A stretch of 64,000 bases of DNA. Source: CAMAXB01 sp964476565 (GTDB lineage Bacteria > Verrucomicrobiota > Verrucomicrobiia > Opitutales > Opitutaceae). Made by a program: the position numbers and the translations under genes. The notes below the pieces were generated by a model. The model had not been told where the DNA came from and ran no database searches. It worked only from the letters and a program-made list of their open reading frames with translations. The stretch spans positions 4,242-68,241 of the forward strand of contig CAYZBG010000019.1 of the NCBI GenBank assembly GCA_964476565.1, read 5' to 3'. Positions 24,206-33,158 of this stretch are shown here, in pieces. The stretch's first letter is position 1. Each line of letters starts with the position of its first letter.

Positions 24206-25210
24206 ATGCAAAAGACACTTCTGACGTGGGTCCTCTTCCTGGTGCTTCTATCCGGCGGAGGCACGGCGCTGGCCCAGGGCACGCAGCCCGGTCGCATCGT
24301 GATCGCTCGTATCAGCGGAGCGGTGACGCTCACGTCGAAGAGCGACAACGTGGTCCGGCCTGCGATCAACAACGAGCAGATCTCCGCCGGCTACATCGTG
24401 ACCACGGCTCCGGGGGCGAGCGTGGTGCTCATTTTTTCGAACGGCGCCACGGTCAACCTGCGCGGTGACTCGGTGCTCGACATCGAGACGTTCCTGCAGG
24501 ACCCGTTCGCCCAGGATTTCAAGGTCGCCGAGGCGACCGCCGAACCGTCGACGTCGACGACCCGCCTCAACCTGACCCGCGGCGAGCTGATCGGAAACGT
24601 CAAGAAGCTCAACGCCGCCGACGGCTCGTCATTCAACATTCAGACTCCGGTCGGCGCGGCCGGCATTCGCGGCACGACGTTCCGCATCATTTTCCGGCCT
24701 GACGGACAGGGCACGGCCCAGTTCTCCGTCACCACCATCGAGGGCAACGTCGTCCTGCTGGTCGGCGAGGTCGAGATTCCGGTCGACGCCACATCGGGCG
24801 AACCGCGCGAGATCAATGTTCAGGTCCGCGTGCAGGTGGATCCTGTGAGCGGACTGCTCACGGTGCAACTCGCCGGTCAGACCTTCGTCACCCAAGTGGC
24901 GCCGGCGGCGACGACCGCCGCCATTCTGCAGGCCGTGCAGCAGGTGATTTCGGCGGTGGCCGCGCAGGTCTTCTCGCCGGTCGGTGCGCCCGCGCCGGGC
25001 ACGGGCGGTTCGAATGCGACCCAGGGTCAGGGTCCGGGTGGCGCACCAGGCGGCAATGAACCGCCTCCGGGCGGTCAGGGCACGCCCGGTCAGCCGGGGC
25101 AGGGCGGAACCACCGGTCCCGGCGGCTCCGGCTTCGCCCCGCCGCCGCCCCCGCCACCGCCGTTGCCTCCGCCCCCGCGTACGACCACGGGTGACGGCTC
25201 CTCCGGTTGA
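24206..25210 (+). CDS. secreted FecR-domain protein with Gly/Pro-rich tail
   Basis: 334 residues with a signal peptide (about 1-23, TWVLFLVLLSGGGTALA). The FecR-like beta domain spans about 28-200 (ISGAVTLTSKSDNVVRPAIN, LIFSNGATVNLRGDSVLDIE, TPVGAAGIRGTTFRI, TIEGNVVLLVGEVEIPV). Unlike the FecR at 5852 it has no sigma-binding or transmembrane part, so it is not an anti-sigma factor. After about residue 255 it becomes Gly/Gln/Pro-rich and ends with a run of Pro. FecR-domain proteins are often encoded next to CHASE2 cyclases; here the cyclase follows after 95 bp. Confidence 0.83.
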   Translation: MQKTLLTWVLFLVLLSGGGTALAQGTQPGRIVIARISGAVTLTSKSDNVVRPAINNEQISAGYIVTTAPGASVVLIFSNGATVNLRGDSVLDIETFLQDPFAQDFKVAEATAEPSTSTTRLNLTRGELIGNVKKLNAADGSSFNIQTPVGAAGIRGTTFRIIFRPDGQGTAQFSVTTIEGNVVLLVGEVEIPVDATSGEPREINVQVRVQVDPVSGLLTVQLAGQTFVTQVAPAATTAAILQAVQQVISAVAAQVFSPVGAPAPGTGGSNATQGQGPGGAPGGNEPPPGGQGTPGQPGQGGTTGPGGSGFAPPPPPPPPLPPPPRTTTGDGSSG

Positions 25211-25305
25211 GTTCCGGTCCGACCGGATCCGCCCCCAGCGGTCCGGCCTGATCGCCCCGGCCTTTCGACTTCCGTTGCCCCGGCACGCCTCCTAGCGTTC
25301 CCGCC

Positions 25306-27528
25306 GTGTTCAGGCCCCGACTCCACACGCTGGGACGTAGTGCTATTCTGATTACGCTGTTGGCGGCATGGTGCTGGGCGAATGCCGCGGGCTTTCTCGA
25401 ATTCATCGAGAACCGGCTGATCGACCTCCGCTTTCAGCAGCGCGGGGAGCGGGAATCGCCCGTGAAGCTCGTCTACGTCGACATCGATACCGACGCCATC
25501 CAGCAGTACAAGTGGCCGTGGAACCATGCCCGGTTCGCGCAGATCCTCGACGTGCTTTTCCGCATCGGCGAGGTCCGGGCGGTTGGGATCGATGTGGTCT
25601 TCTCGGAATTCGGACGGCCTGACTTCGGGCTGGAGGAACAGGAGGCGGGCCGCCGTCAGTTCGGGCGGGCGGTGCGCGAGCACGGGCGCGTGGTGCTCGC
25701 GGCCAATTACGTGCCGGGGCCGGGTACGATCCGCCCCGTCCGGCAGTTCCCGTTTGTGTTCGACGGGTTCACCGATCCCCAGGGCAATGACATTCCGGAA
25801 GGCCCCGGCTTTCCCATCGTCGGGCCGACGTGGGGCACTCTCGGTCTGATCGATACCTATCGTGGCGAGACGCGGGCCGCACCGCTCTTTGCCGACACCC
25901 CGGCCGGCACCTTCCATACCCTGGCGCTGCAACTCGCGCTGCATCACTGGGGGCTCGACGCGAGCGCGATCCAGCGTTTTCCGGACCGGGTGGAGGTGCG
26001 GCGTCCGGACGGCACCCTCGCCACGTCGATCCCGCTGCGCCGCGGGCAGTTGGTCGAGGTCAACTGGTTCTCGCGGTGGCAGTCGTCGCTCAACCCGCGG
26101 GCCAGCGTCGCCGATCTGGGCGACTACCTCACCCAGCTGGAAAGCGACGATCCGGCCAAGCAGGCGCGCGGGCGCGAGTTCTTCGCTCAGTTCCGCGATG
26201 CGATCGTGCTGATCGGTCCGGTCGACGTGCTGCTTCAGGACCTCAACCGCACCTCGTTCGACGAGACGCCCGTGCCGCAGGTCGGGGTGCACGGCAATCT
26301 GCTGAAGACGTTCGTCTCGGGCGAGTACCTGCGCCACCTGCCGCCCGGCATGAACGGCGCGCTGATCGTTGCGCTTGCGCTCGGGGCGGCGGCGCTGACA
26401 GGCCTCGGCGGCCGGCGCGCTCTCCTCGCCAAGGTGGCCGCTCTGGGCCTCCTGGCGGCGTACGCGGCGGTGGCGTTTGCGGTTTTCAGCCGTTTTCACC
26501 TCGTGCTGCCGCTCGCCGCGCCGATCGGGGCGGCGTTGAGCACGAGTTTCGCGACCCTGCTCTGGCAGGTGGTCGAGGAGCAGAAACAGAAGCGCCGCAT
26601 CAAGGGCATGTTCGGCACCTACCTTTCTCCGCAACTCGTGGAACGCATGGTCGAGGCCGGCGAAGAGCCGCAGCTCGGCGGTCACGAAGCCGAGATCACG
26701 GCCTACTTCAGCGACATCCAGTCGTTCTCGACGTTCTCCGAACAGTTGTCGCCCGGCCGGTTGGTGGAGCTGATGAACGAATACCTCACCGCCTGCACCG
26801 ACATCGTGCAGGAGGAGGGCGGGACCCTCGACAAGTACATTGGCGACGCGGTGGTCGCCATGTTCGGCGCCCCGGTGGCGCTGCCCGACCACGCCTACCG
26901 TGCCTGTGTCGCCGCACAACGCGTGCAGGAAACGATGCGCGCCTTGCGCACCCGGTGGCGCGCCGAAGACGGCGCCTGGCCTGCCGTCGTGGCGGAAATG
27001 CAGACCCGGATCGGGCTCAACACCGGACCGGCGGTGATCGGCAACATGGGCAGCCGAAGCCGCTTCAGTTACACCATGATGGGCGACAACGTGAACCTCG
27101 CCTCCCGCATGGAGTCCGGCGCCAAGGCATTCGGCGCCTATATCATGGTGACCGAGGCCACGCGCCTTGCCTGCCGGGCCCATGGCGGAGACCGGGTTAT
27201 CTTCCGCCCGCTCGGCTTCGTCGGGGTGGTCGGACGTGCCCAGCCTGTCCCGATCCATGAGGTGGTGGGGCTGCAGGAAACCGTGTCCGACGAGACCCGC
27301 CGGTGCGTCGAACTGTTCAGCCAGGGTTTGGCCGCCTTCCTCGCCCGGAAGTGGGAGGTGGCGCGCGAGCTCTTTCAGCAGAGCGCGGAGCTGGAACCCA
27401 ACCGCCCGGAGCTCACGCCCGGAGCGAAGACCACGCCCTCGCTGGCCTACCTTGGCTGGGTCGACACGTTTGCACGGCAGCCGCCCCCGGCGACGTGGGA
27501 CGGCGTGCTCCGACTCGCGGAAAAGTGA
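25306..27528 (+). CDS. CHASE2-domain class III adenylate cyclase
   Basis: 740 residues from a GTG at 25306. Order: N-terminal helix (about 10-30), extracytoplasmic CHASE2 sensor (about 35-345), three helices (about 348-425), and a class III cyclase domain (about 455-640). The metal Asp pair lies in AYFSDIQSFS and KYIGDAVVAMFG. The purine-specifying residues look adenylate-type: Lys in LDKYIGD and Thr in SYTMMGDNVNLASRME. The transition-state Arg is in NLASRME. It should make cAMP in response to an external signal sensed by CHASE2, perhaps via the FecR-domain protein encoded upstream. A short TPR-like tail ends the protein. Confidence 0.92.
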   Translation: MFRPRLHTLGRSAILITLLAAWCWANAAGFLEFIENRLIDLRFQQRGERESPVKLVYVDIDTDAIQQYKWPWNHARFAQILDVLFRIGEVRAVGIDVVFSEFGRPDFGLEEQEAGRRQFGRAVREHGRVVLAANYVPGPGTIRPVRQFPFVFDGFTDPQGNDIPEGPGFPIVGPTWGTLGLIDTYRGETRAAPLFADTPAGTFHTLALQLALHHWGLDASAIQRFPDRVEVRRPDGTLATSIPLRRGQLVEVNWFSRWQSSLNPRASVADLGDYLTQLESDDPAKQARGREFFAQFRDAIVLIGPVDVLLQDLNRTSFDETPVPQVGVHGNLLKTFVSGEYLRHLPPGMNGALIVALALGAAALTGLGGRRALLAKVAALGLLAAYAAVAFAVFSRFHLVLPLAAPIGAALSTSFATLLWQVVEEQKQKRRIKGMFGTYLSPQLVERMVEAGEEPQLGGHEAEITAYFSDIQSFSTFSEQLSPGRLVELMNEYLTACTDIVQEEGGTLDKYIGDAVVAMFGAPVALPDHAYRACVAAQRVQETMRALRTRWRAEDGAWPAVVAEMQTRIGLNTGPAVIGNMGSRSRFSYTMMGDNVNLASRMESGAKAFGAYIMVTEATRLACRAHGGDRVIFRPLGFVGVVGRAQPVPIHEVVGLQETVSDETRRCVELFSQGLAAFLARKWEVARELFQQSAELEPNRPELTPGAKTTPSLAYLGWVDTFARQPPPATWDGVLRLAEK

Positions 27529-27604
27529 CGCGGCGGCGCGTGACAATCCGATGACAGGCGCCGCCGAGGGTTGCGGTCGGCCGCGGCCCGGAGTTTCTTC
27601 CGTC

Positions 27605-28465
27605 ATGCCTGCGAACCCCCTTGGGCCGGCGCCGTCCGGCCCCGTGATCACTCGCCGTGAATCCCTCGCCCGCCTCGGAGCGCTGCTCGCCGCCGGTGCG
27701 TGGCCGGGAGCCCTACGGGCGGCGGCAGCGTCGGCGTCCGAGGTCGGCAGCTTCACCTTTGCCGCGCTCAACGATCTCCACTACCACACGCCCGAGTGCG
27801 AAGCCTGGTTTCGCGCGCTGTTTCACGCAGTGGCGGCCGAACGTCCGGCCTTCATGGTTCTCTTGGGTGACCTGGCGCATCGGGGGCAGCCGGAGAACCT
27901 CGCCGCCGTGCGGCGCCTCGCCGAGGAGAGCGGGGTGCCGTTCCACGCCGTGCCGGGCAATCACGACAACGATGTGGAGGAGACGACGCGGATCTACGCC
28001 GAGGCGTTTCCCGGCATGCTCAACCGGCGTTTCGACCATGCCGGCTGGCAGTTCGTTGCGCTCGATTCGACCGAAGGCAAGGCCTGGCGCAACACGCGGT
28101 TTTCCGCGGAAACTCTGGCCTGGCTCGATTCCACCCTGGCAGAGATGGACCGGCTTCGCCCGACCGTGCTGCTGACCCATTTTCCGGTCGCGGCCGGCAT
28201 CGCCACGCCCAACGGGGTGGTGATGACGCCCCTCAACGCCGAGGAGGTGCTGGCGCGCTTCGAACCCTTCAACCTGCGCGCTGCGTTCTGCGGACACTTC
28301 CATGGACGGACGGAACGGTCGCGGGGACCGGCGACCCTCGTCACCGGCTCAACCTGTGCGCGCATTGACCGCAACCACAACGGCGTTGACGAAAAAGGCT
28401 GGTGGCTCTGCCGGGCCCGTCGTGACGGCACAGTCGAACGCGAATTCCGCCCGCTGCCGGTTTGA
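27605..28465 (+). CDS. Tat-exported metallophosphoesterase
   Basis: 286 residues from the ATG at 27605; the frame is open far upstream, but this start provides a Tat signal (TRRESLARLGALLAAGAW). Calcineurin-like metal motifs are complete: LNDLHYH (DxH), LLGDLAHRG (GD), VPGNHDND (GNHD), LLTHFPV and CGHFHGR. The substrate could be phosphodiesters, phosphoproteins or UDP-sugars; nothing in the sequence settles this. It follows the adenylate cyclase by 76 bp, and cyclic-nucleotide phosphodiesterases belong to this superfamily, but its export argues against cytoplasmic cAMP hydrolysis. Confidence 0.87.
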   Translation: MPANPLGPAPSGPVITRRESLARLGALLAAGAWPGALRAAAASASEVGSFTFAALNDLHYHTPECEAWFRALFHAVAAERPAFMVLLGDLAHRGQPENLAAVRRLAEESGVPFHAVPGNHDNDVEETTRIYAEAFPGMLNRRFDHAGWQFVALDSTEGKAWRNTRFSAETLAWLDSTLAEMDRLRPTVLLTHFPVAAGIATPNGVVMTPLNAEEVLARFEPFNLRAAFCGHFHGRTERSRGPATLVTGSTCARIDRNHNGVDEKGWWLCRARRDGTVEREFRPLPV

Positions 28466-28471
28466 GCGTGG

Positions 28472-29350
28472 TCAGAAGCGGATCGTCGCCGTGACCGGAT
28501 AGTGGTCGCTCGGCGGCACGCCGTTGTCATCGTCGATCACGATCGCCGCCTCGTCGACGCTCTTGGGCTGGCGCGCCAGCACCCAGTCGATACGTTGGCC
28601 CTCGCGGCGTCCGACGCCGAAGCTGTTGAACGTATTGATGCCCTCGTTTTGCCGGACCTTGGCGGCGAGCCAGGTGTCCGTCAGTGCGCCGTCGGCGGTC
28701 AGGGTGGTGTACGCCGCACTGGCGCCCGCCACCGCGTTGAAATCGCCGGTGACCACCACCGGAATGTCGGCTGGGATCCCGGCGATGCGATCGCGCAGCA
28801 GGACAGCCGATTGTTGCCGGGCGGGTTCGGACTGATGATCAAAGTGGGTGTTCCAAAATTCGAATACGCGTCCCGTGCTTCGATCACGGAAACGGACCCA
28901 CGTCACCATGCGCGGGAGCCGATTGCCCCAACTGGTCGAGGCGATCACCTGAGGCGTGTCAGACAGCCAGAAGTGGTCGAAGGCGAGCGGCTCGAACCGG
29001 TCGCGGCGGTAGAAGACCGCCATGAATTCGCCACGGCTGCCGCCGTCGCGTCCGAGCCCGATCCAATCGTAGGCGGGCAGGTCGGCCGCCAGGTCGCGCA
29101 CCTGTCCGTACACGCCTTCCTGGGTCCCGATCAGGTCGGGTGCTTCCTTCTCCAGCAGGCGTTTCATCGCCGGACGCCGGTCCGGCCATGCGTTGGGCGG
29201 GCGGTCGCTGGCATAGCGGACATTGTACGCCATCACCCGGAGGGTGAGCTCGGGGGCGGAGGCGGTGGCTGAGTCGGCGGCTCGAACCGGGGAAGAGGCG
29301 AGGCCGAGGAGGAAAAGACCGGCGAGCAGGCGCAAGGGAAACAGGGGCAT
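28472..29350 (-). CDS. exported endonuclease/exonuclease/phosphatase-family hydrolase
   Basis: 292 residues from the ATG at 29350, giving a signal peptide (PLFPLRLLAGLFLLGLAS). EEP-fold residues: MAYNVRYAS (metal Asn), LIGTQEGVYGQ (metal Glu), FWNTHFDHQ (catalytic His region), VVVTGDFNA (Asp/Asn) and PPSDHYPVTA (SDH dyad). Secreted members of this superfamily in environmental bacteria act on DNA, phosphoinositides, sphingomyelin or other phosphodiesters; the substrate here is unknown. Convergent with the metallophosphoesterase, 6 bp apart. Confidence 0.87.
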   Translation of the reverse strand: MPLFPLRLLAGLFLLGLASSPVRAADSATASAPELTLRVMAYNVRYASDRPPNAWPDRRPAMKRLLEKEAPDLIGTQEGVYGQVRDLAADLPAYDWIGLGRDGGSRGEFMAVFYRRDRFEPLAFDHFWLSDTPQVIASTSWGNRLPRMVTWVRFRDRSTGRVFEFWNTHFDHQSEPARQQSAVLLRDRIAGIPADIPVVVTGDFNAVAGASAAYTTLTADGALTDTWLAAKVRQNEGINTFNSFGVGRREGQRIDWVLARQPKSVDEAAIVIDDDNGVPPSDHYPVTATIRF

Positions 29351-29496
29351 GGCACGAAGGGGTGGAAGAGCTTTCCTGCCGGTTGCTGTTCCTGGCAACG
29401 CGAAAGTCCCCGACGAGGTTGGGCCGGGCTCTGCCGTGGGATCGCTCCGGCCCGCTTGCGGGCGGGCGTGGCCTGCGCACCGTGCGGAGCGTGGGA

Positions 29497-31104
29497 ATGA
29501 CGCTCGAAACGCACGTGGTCTGGTTCAAACGCGATCTGCGTACCGCGGATCACCCGCCGCTCACGGCCGCGATGGATGCCGTCCGCGGACGGCCGGGAGC
29601 GCGCGTGTTGGGTTTGTACGTGGTCGAGCCGTCGGTGGTGGCCGCCGATGACCATGCCGCGCGGCATTGGGCGGCCACGGCGGAAGCGTTGGTGGAACTG
29701 CGGGCTGCGTTGCACGTTCTCGGGGTGACCCTTGTGGTCCGGCAGGGCGAGGTGGTGGACGTGCTGGAGCGGTGGCGGGCGGCCTGGTCCCGACGCGGCG
29801 CTGTCATGGTGCTCTGGTCGCATGAGGAAACGGGCAACGGCGTGACCTTTGCCCGGGACCGTGCCGTGGGCCGATGGGCCCGCACCCAGGGAGTGGCATG
29901 GACCGAGTTTCCCGCCGGAGGCATCGTTCGCGGTCTGCGGCAGCGCGACGGCTGGGCGCGGCATTGGGAGGCATGGATGGCCGGACCGTCCTTGCCGGTG
30001 CCGCGGCCCGTGCCCCGGGGGACGGATCGCCCCGGAGACGCCGGCGAGATTCCAGAGGTCACCGGGATGGCGGCGCGCGATCCCGCCTGCCCGGGACGGC
30101 AGACCGCCACCCGCGCCGAAGCGGGAGCGGCCCTGGCGTCGTTCCTTTCGTATCGAGGTATCCACTACGCTCGGCGGATGTCCAGCCCCCTCACCGCCCC
30201 GGACGCCTGCTCCCGGCTGAGTGTGGGCCTGGCGCTGGGTTTGCTTTCGCTGCGCGAAGTCGTCCAGGCCGTCCGTGCCCACCTCGCCCGGTCCCCGGAC
30301 GGTGGCGCGGACGCCTTGCGCGCAGGCGCCGCGCGCGCGTTCCTGGCCCGCCTGCACTGGCGCAGCCACTTCATGCAGAAGCTCGAGTCGGAACCGGCGA
30401 TCGAGTTCCGCGCGTTCATCCCTGAGCTCGATGCATTACGCGAGGGTCCGTGGACGGAAGAACGGGCGGAGTGGCTGGCGGCGTGGGGTGAGGGACGGAC
30501 CGGTTACCCGCTGGTGGACGCCTGCATGCGCTGCCTGCGGCAGACCGGGTGGATCAATTTTCGCATGCGGGCCATGCTCGTCTCCTTTGCCAGCTACGAT
30601 CTCTGGCTTCCCTGGCGGCAGAGCGGACTCGTGCTGGCGCGGCTTTTCACCGATTACGAGCCGGGCATTCATTGGCCGCAGGTCCAGATGCAAAGCGGCA
30701 CGACGGGGATCAACACGCTGCGCATGTATTCGCCGGTGAAGCAGTCGCACGACCAGGATCCCGGCGGACGGTTCATTCGGACCTGGGTTCCGGAGCTGTC
30801 GCAGGTCCCGCCGGCGTTCATCCATGAACCGTGGACGATGCCGTTCGCCGTGGCTGCGCAGGCCGGCGTGAAGCTGGGGCGGGACTACCCCAAACCCGTG
30901 ATTGACCACGCCGAAGCGGTGCGGCGGGCGCGCGCCCGGTTTGCCGATCTGCGGCGGATGCCTGATCTGCGGGCCAAGGCGAAGGAGGTCTTTGTGCGCC
31001 ACGGCAGCCGCCGTCGTCCGGGCACCACCATCGTGGAGCCCCGCTGGTTCGAAGGTCGCGACGGGCGCGCCGGTGAAGCGCGCCAGCTCGACCTCAACGT
31101 TTGA
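29497..31104 (+). CDS. phrB: cryptochrome/DNA photolyase family flavoprotein
   Basis: 535 residues from the ATG at 29497 (MTLETHVVWFKRDLRTADHP). The N-terminal Rossmann antenna domain covers about 5-170; the FAD-binding helical domain covers about 250-500 with GYPLVDACMRCLRQTGWINF, MRAMLVSFASYDLWLPW and NTLRMYSPVKQSHDQDPGG. The spacing of Trp residues and NTLRMYSPVKQ is closer to the photolyase/cryptochrome subgroup with altered antenna chromophore than to classical E. coli PhrB. It either repairs cyclobutane dimers with blue light or acts as a photoreceptor. The symbol is given at family level only. Confidence 0.83.
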   Translation: MTLETHVVWFKRDLRTADHPPLTAAMDAVRGRPGARVLGLYVVEPSVVAADDHAARHWAATAEALVELRAALHVLGVTLVVRQGEVVDVLERWRAAWSRRGAVMVLWSHEETGNGVTFARDRAVGRWARTQGVAWTEFPAGGIVRGLRQRDGWARHWEAWMAGPSLPVPRPVPRGTDRPGDAGEIPEVTGMAARDPACPGRQTATRAEAGAALASFLSYRGIHYARRMSSPLTAPDACSRLSVGLALGLLSLREVVQAVRAHLARSPDGGADALRAGAARAFLARLHWRSHFMQKLESEPAIEFRAFIPELDALREGPWTEERAEWLAAWGEGRTGYPLVDACMRCLRQTGWINFRMRAMLVSFASYDLWLPWRQSGLVLARLFTDYEPGIHWPQVQMQSGTTGINTLRMYSPVKQSHDQDPGGRFIRTWVPELSQVPPAFIHEPWTMPFAVAAQAGVKLGRDYPKPVIDHAEAVRRARARFADLRRMPDLRAKAKEVFVRHGSRRRPGTTIVEPRWFEGRDGRAGEARQLDLNV

Positions 31105-31888
31105 TTTGCCCGCGCAGGAATGCGACCAGGTGGCCGGTGGCTTCCGGCGGATACGTGTGACCGCCGTCGTAGAAGTAAGTCGCGACCGGGGCGCCGATCG
31201 CCGACGGATAGAGCGTGACGTTGCCGGCCTTCGGCTCGCCGGGCCCGCAGCGCTGCTGGCGGCGGAGGCGCTCCGTCATCCGTTCCTGCCAGGCGAATTT
31301 GACCAACGTATCCTGGCGGCCCGCGATGTGGAAGACCGGGGCGGGCTCGAGCGGACCGTAGTCGCGGGCCGCGATCGAACCGGACGGGCCGAAGGCGGCA
31401 AAGACGGAGCGCCGTTTGGCCCAGAGCAAGTAGGTGAAGCCTCCGCCGTTGGAGTGGCCGCAGGCATAGACCCGCGCCAAGTCGACCGCTCGGCGGTCGC
31501 GCAAGTCCTGCCACACGACGTCGAAGAAACGCAGGTCGCGATCGCCTTGTTCGCCCGGCCCTCCTTGCCAGCCCGTCTTGCGTCCCTCGGGGTCCGTCAG
31601 ACGACCCGGGGTGGGCAAGCCTTGCAGGTAAACGACCATCGCCTCGGGCCAGGCGGTGTGCACGGCCAGGCTTCGCGAGGCCTGGGCCGCCGTGCCGCCA
31701 TGACCATGAAAAACAAAAACCACCGGCGCCGGGGTTTGTCCGCCGTGTTCCGGCAAGGCAATCAAGCCGGTGCGTCCGACGCCGTCGACCTGCCAGGTGT
31801 GCGCCATGAGGGTTCGGGCGTCGGCCGACCGCACGCCGAGCCAGAGGTGAATCGTCAGCAAGAGAACGCTCAGGACGGTCTTGTTCAT
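31094..31888 (-). CDS. exported alpha/beta-hydrolase, PHB-depolymerase/feruloyl-esterase type
   Basis: 264 residues with a signal peptide (about 1-24). The catalytic set of the LpqC/CE1-like esterases is visible: oxyanion region VFVFHGHGGTA, nucleophile GHSNGGGFTYLL, acid GRQDTLVKF and His in YFYDGGHTYPP. Such enzymes cleave short polyester or hydroxycinnamoyl esters on plant polysaccharides. The 3-prime ends of this gene and the photolyase overlap by 11 bp. Divergent from an AraC regulator across 249 bp with no other gene. Confidence 0.83.
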   Translation of the reverse strand: MNKTVLSVLLLTIHLWLGVRSADARTLMAHTWQVDGVGRTGLIALPEHGGQTPAPVVFVFHGHGGTAAQASRSLAVHTAWPEAMVVYLQGLPTPGRLTDPEGRKTGWQGGPGEQGDRDLRFFDVVWQDLRDRRAVDLARVYACGHSNGGGFTYLLWAKRRSVFAAFGPSGSIAARDYGPLEPAPVFHIAGRQDTLVKFAWQERMTERLRRQQRCGPGEPKAGNVTLYPSAIGAPVATYFYDGGHTYPPEATGHLVAFLRGQIKR

Positions 31889-32137
31889 GGGAGGCTTCGT
31901 CGTAGACGCAGCCCGTGCGCTCCGGTTTCGGAGCCGGTGCTTAACTATCTAACAGCAGTGGGCCTTGAGAAGGTGATGTATGGCTGCTGTGTATAGATCA
32001 CCCCGTGGGCATGCCGCCCTTCCGCTGGAGCCCTCTTCCTGTGATGTCGTTCTCGTATCCTCTTGGTTTCGGTTCTCCGGCTTGGTCGCTTTGCCGTTTC
32101 GGTGCGATCCGCCGCCGCTGGGAAAGGTGATCGCCCC

Positions 32138-33058
32138 ATGAGAGAATCGCTGCGGTTGTCCTCCCTCGTTTCCGACCCCGGCCGGGCCGGTCTGCGCCTG
32201 GGTGTGGGTGAACGGGTCGTCAGTGCCCGGCACATGCCGGTTCCCGACGTGGGGCTGGTCGTGTTCGAGTGCCGCCATGCCCCGGGGTTCTGTGCGGCCC
32301 TGAAGGATCGTTTCGCGAAATTCCTGCTCCTCATTGCCGGGCATGCCTTGTGGGAGAGCGATGGCCGGCGTTATTCGGTGTCGCCGGATACGTTGTTCCA
32401 TATCGCGCCCGAGGTTCCGCACCAGCAACGCGACCTGCCCGGGCAGCCAGTCACGCTCTACGCCATCCACTACCGGCCGGATCTGCTGCCGGCAGACCTT
32501 GTGGGCCACCTCTCGCAAACAGGGATGTTGCCGTTGAACCTGCACCGGGCCGGTGCTGACTATGCCCGCCGGGTCCGGACGCTTGTGCAGGAGATGATGT
32601 TTGAGCAGGAGACCCGCCGGCCGGGATGGGAGGCCTTGCTCGTCGCCCGCCTCACCGAATTGGCCGTCGTCATGGTCCGGGGCAGCCAGAACCGGACGTT
32701 CACGGTCGATCGCAGCGAGGAAAGCACGTATCGGGTGGCTGGATACGCCGCCCGGCTCCGGCATGAATTCTACGCGGCGGTGTCGCTCGACGAGGCCGCC
32801 CGGTCGGTGGGCCTCGGGCGCCGCCGCTTCACCGAACTCTTTCGCGAGGTGACGGGCGAGTCCTGGCGGCGCTATGTCCACCGCCTCCGCATGGAACATG
32901 CCTGCCGCCTGCTCGCCTCGACCGAGCGTTCGGTTACGGCGATCGCCTTCGAGTGCGGCTTTGAGGAGCTCTCGCATTTCCACCACAGTTTCAAGGCTGC
33001 CTTGGGCAGCACACCGCTCGCCTACCGCACCCTCAGCCGGCAGCCGCGGAGCGCCTGA
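32138..33058 (+). CDS. AraC-family transcriptional regulator
   Basis: 306 residues from the ATG at 32138; a GGAAAGGTGA about 9 nt upstream supports this start over the ATG at 32063. The N-terminal half is a cupin-like sensor (about 50-130: LLLIAGHALWESDGRRYSVS, FHIAPEVPHQQRD). Two C-terminal helix-turn-helix motifs follow: SLDEAARSVGLGRRRFTELF and SVTAIAFECGFEELSHFHHS, then FKAALGSTPLAYR. Likely senses a sugar or small molecule and controls the divergent esterase and/or the downstream aldo/keto reductase. Confidence 0.9.
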   Translation: MRESLRLSSLVSDPGRAGLRLGVGERVVSARHMPVPDVGLVVFECRHAPGFCAALKDRFAKFLLLIAGHALWESDGRRYSVSPDTLFHIAPEVPHQQRDLPGQPVTLYAIHYRPDLLPADLVGHLSQTGMLPLNLHRAGADYARRVRTLVQEMMFEQETRRPGWEALLVARLTELAVVMVRGSQNRTFTVDRSEESTYRVAGYAARLRHEFYAAVSLDEAARSVGLGRRRFTELFREVTGESWRRYVHRLRMEHACRLLASTERSVTAIAFECGFEELSHFHHSFKAALGSTPLAYRTLSRQPRSA

Positions 33059-33158
33059 GCCGGACTTGGCCTAGTCGGGCGAAACCCTCGGGGCGTTTGC
33101 CAGGCTGGAATCGACCGCACCCAGTGGCGGACCGGGCCCGCGTTGGCTAGGATGAGGC

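Noticed and set aside
25090..27771. 893-codon minus-strand frame opposite the CHASE2 cyclase
   Set aside because: Antisense shadow; cyclase motifs on the plus strand are complete.
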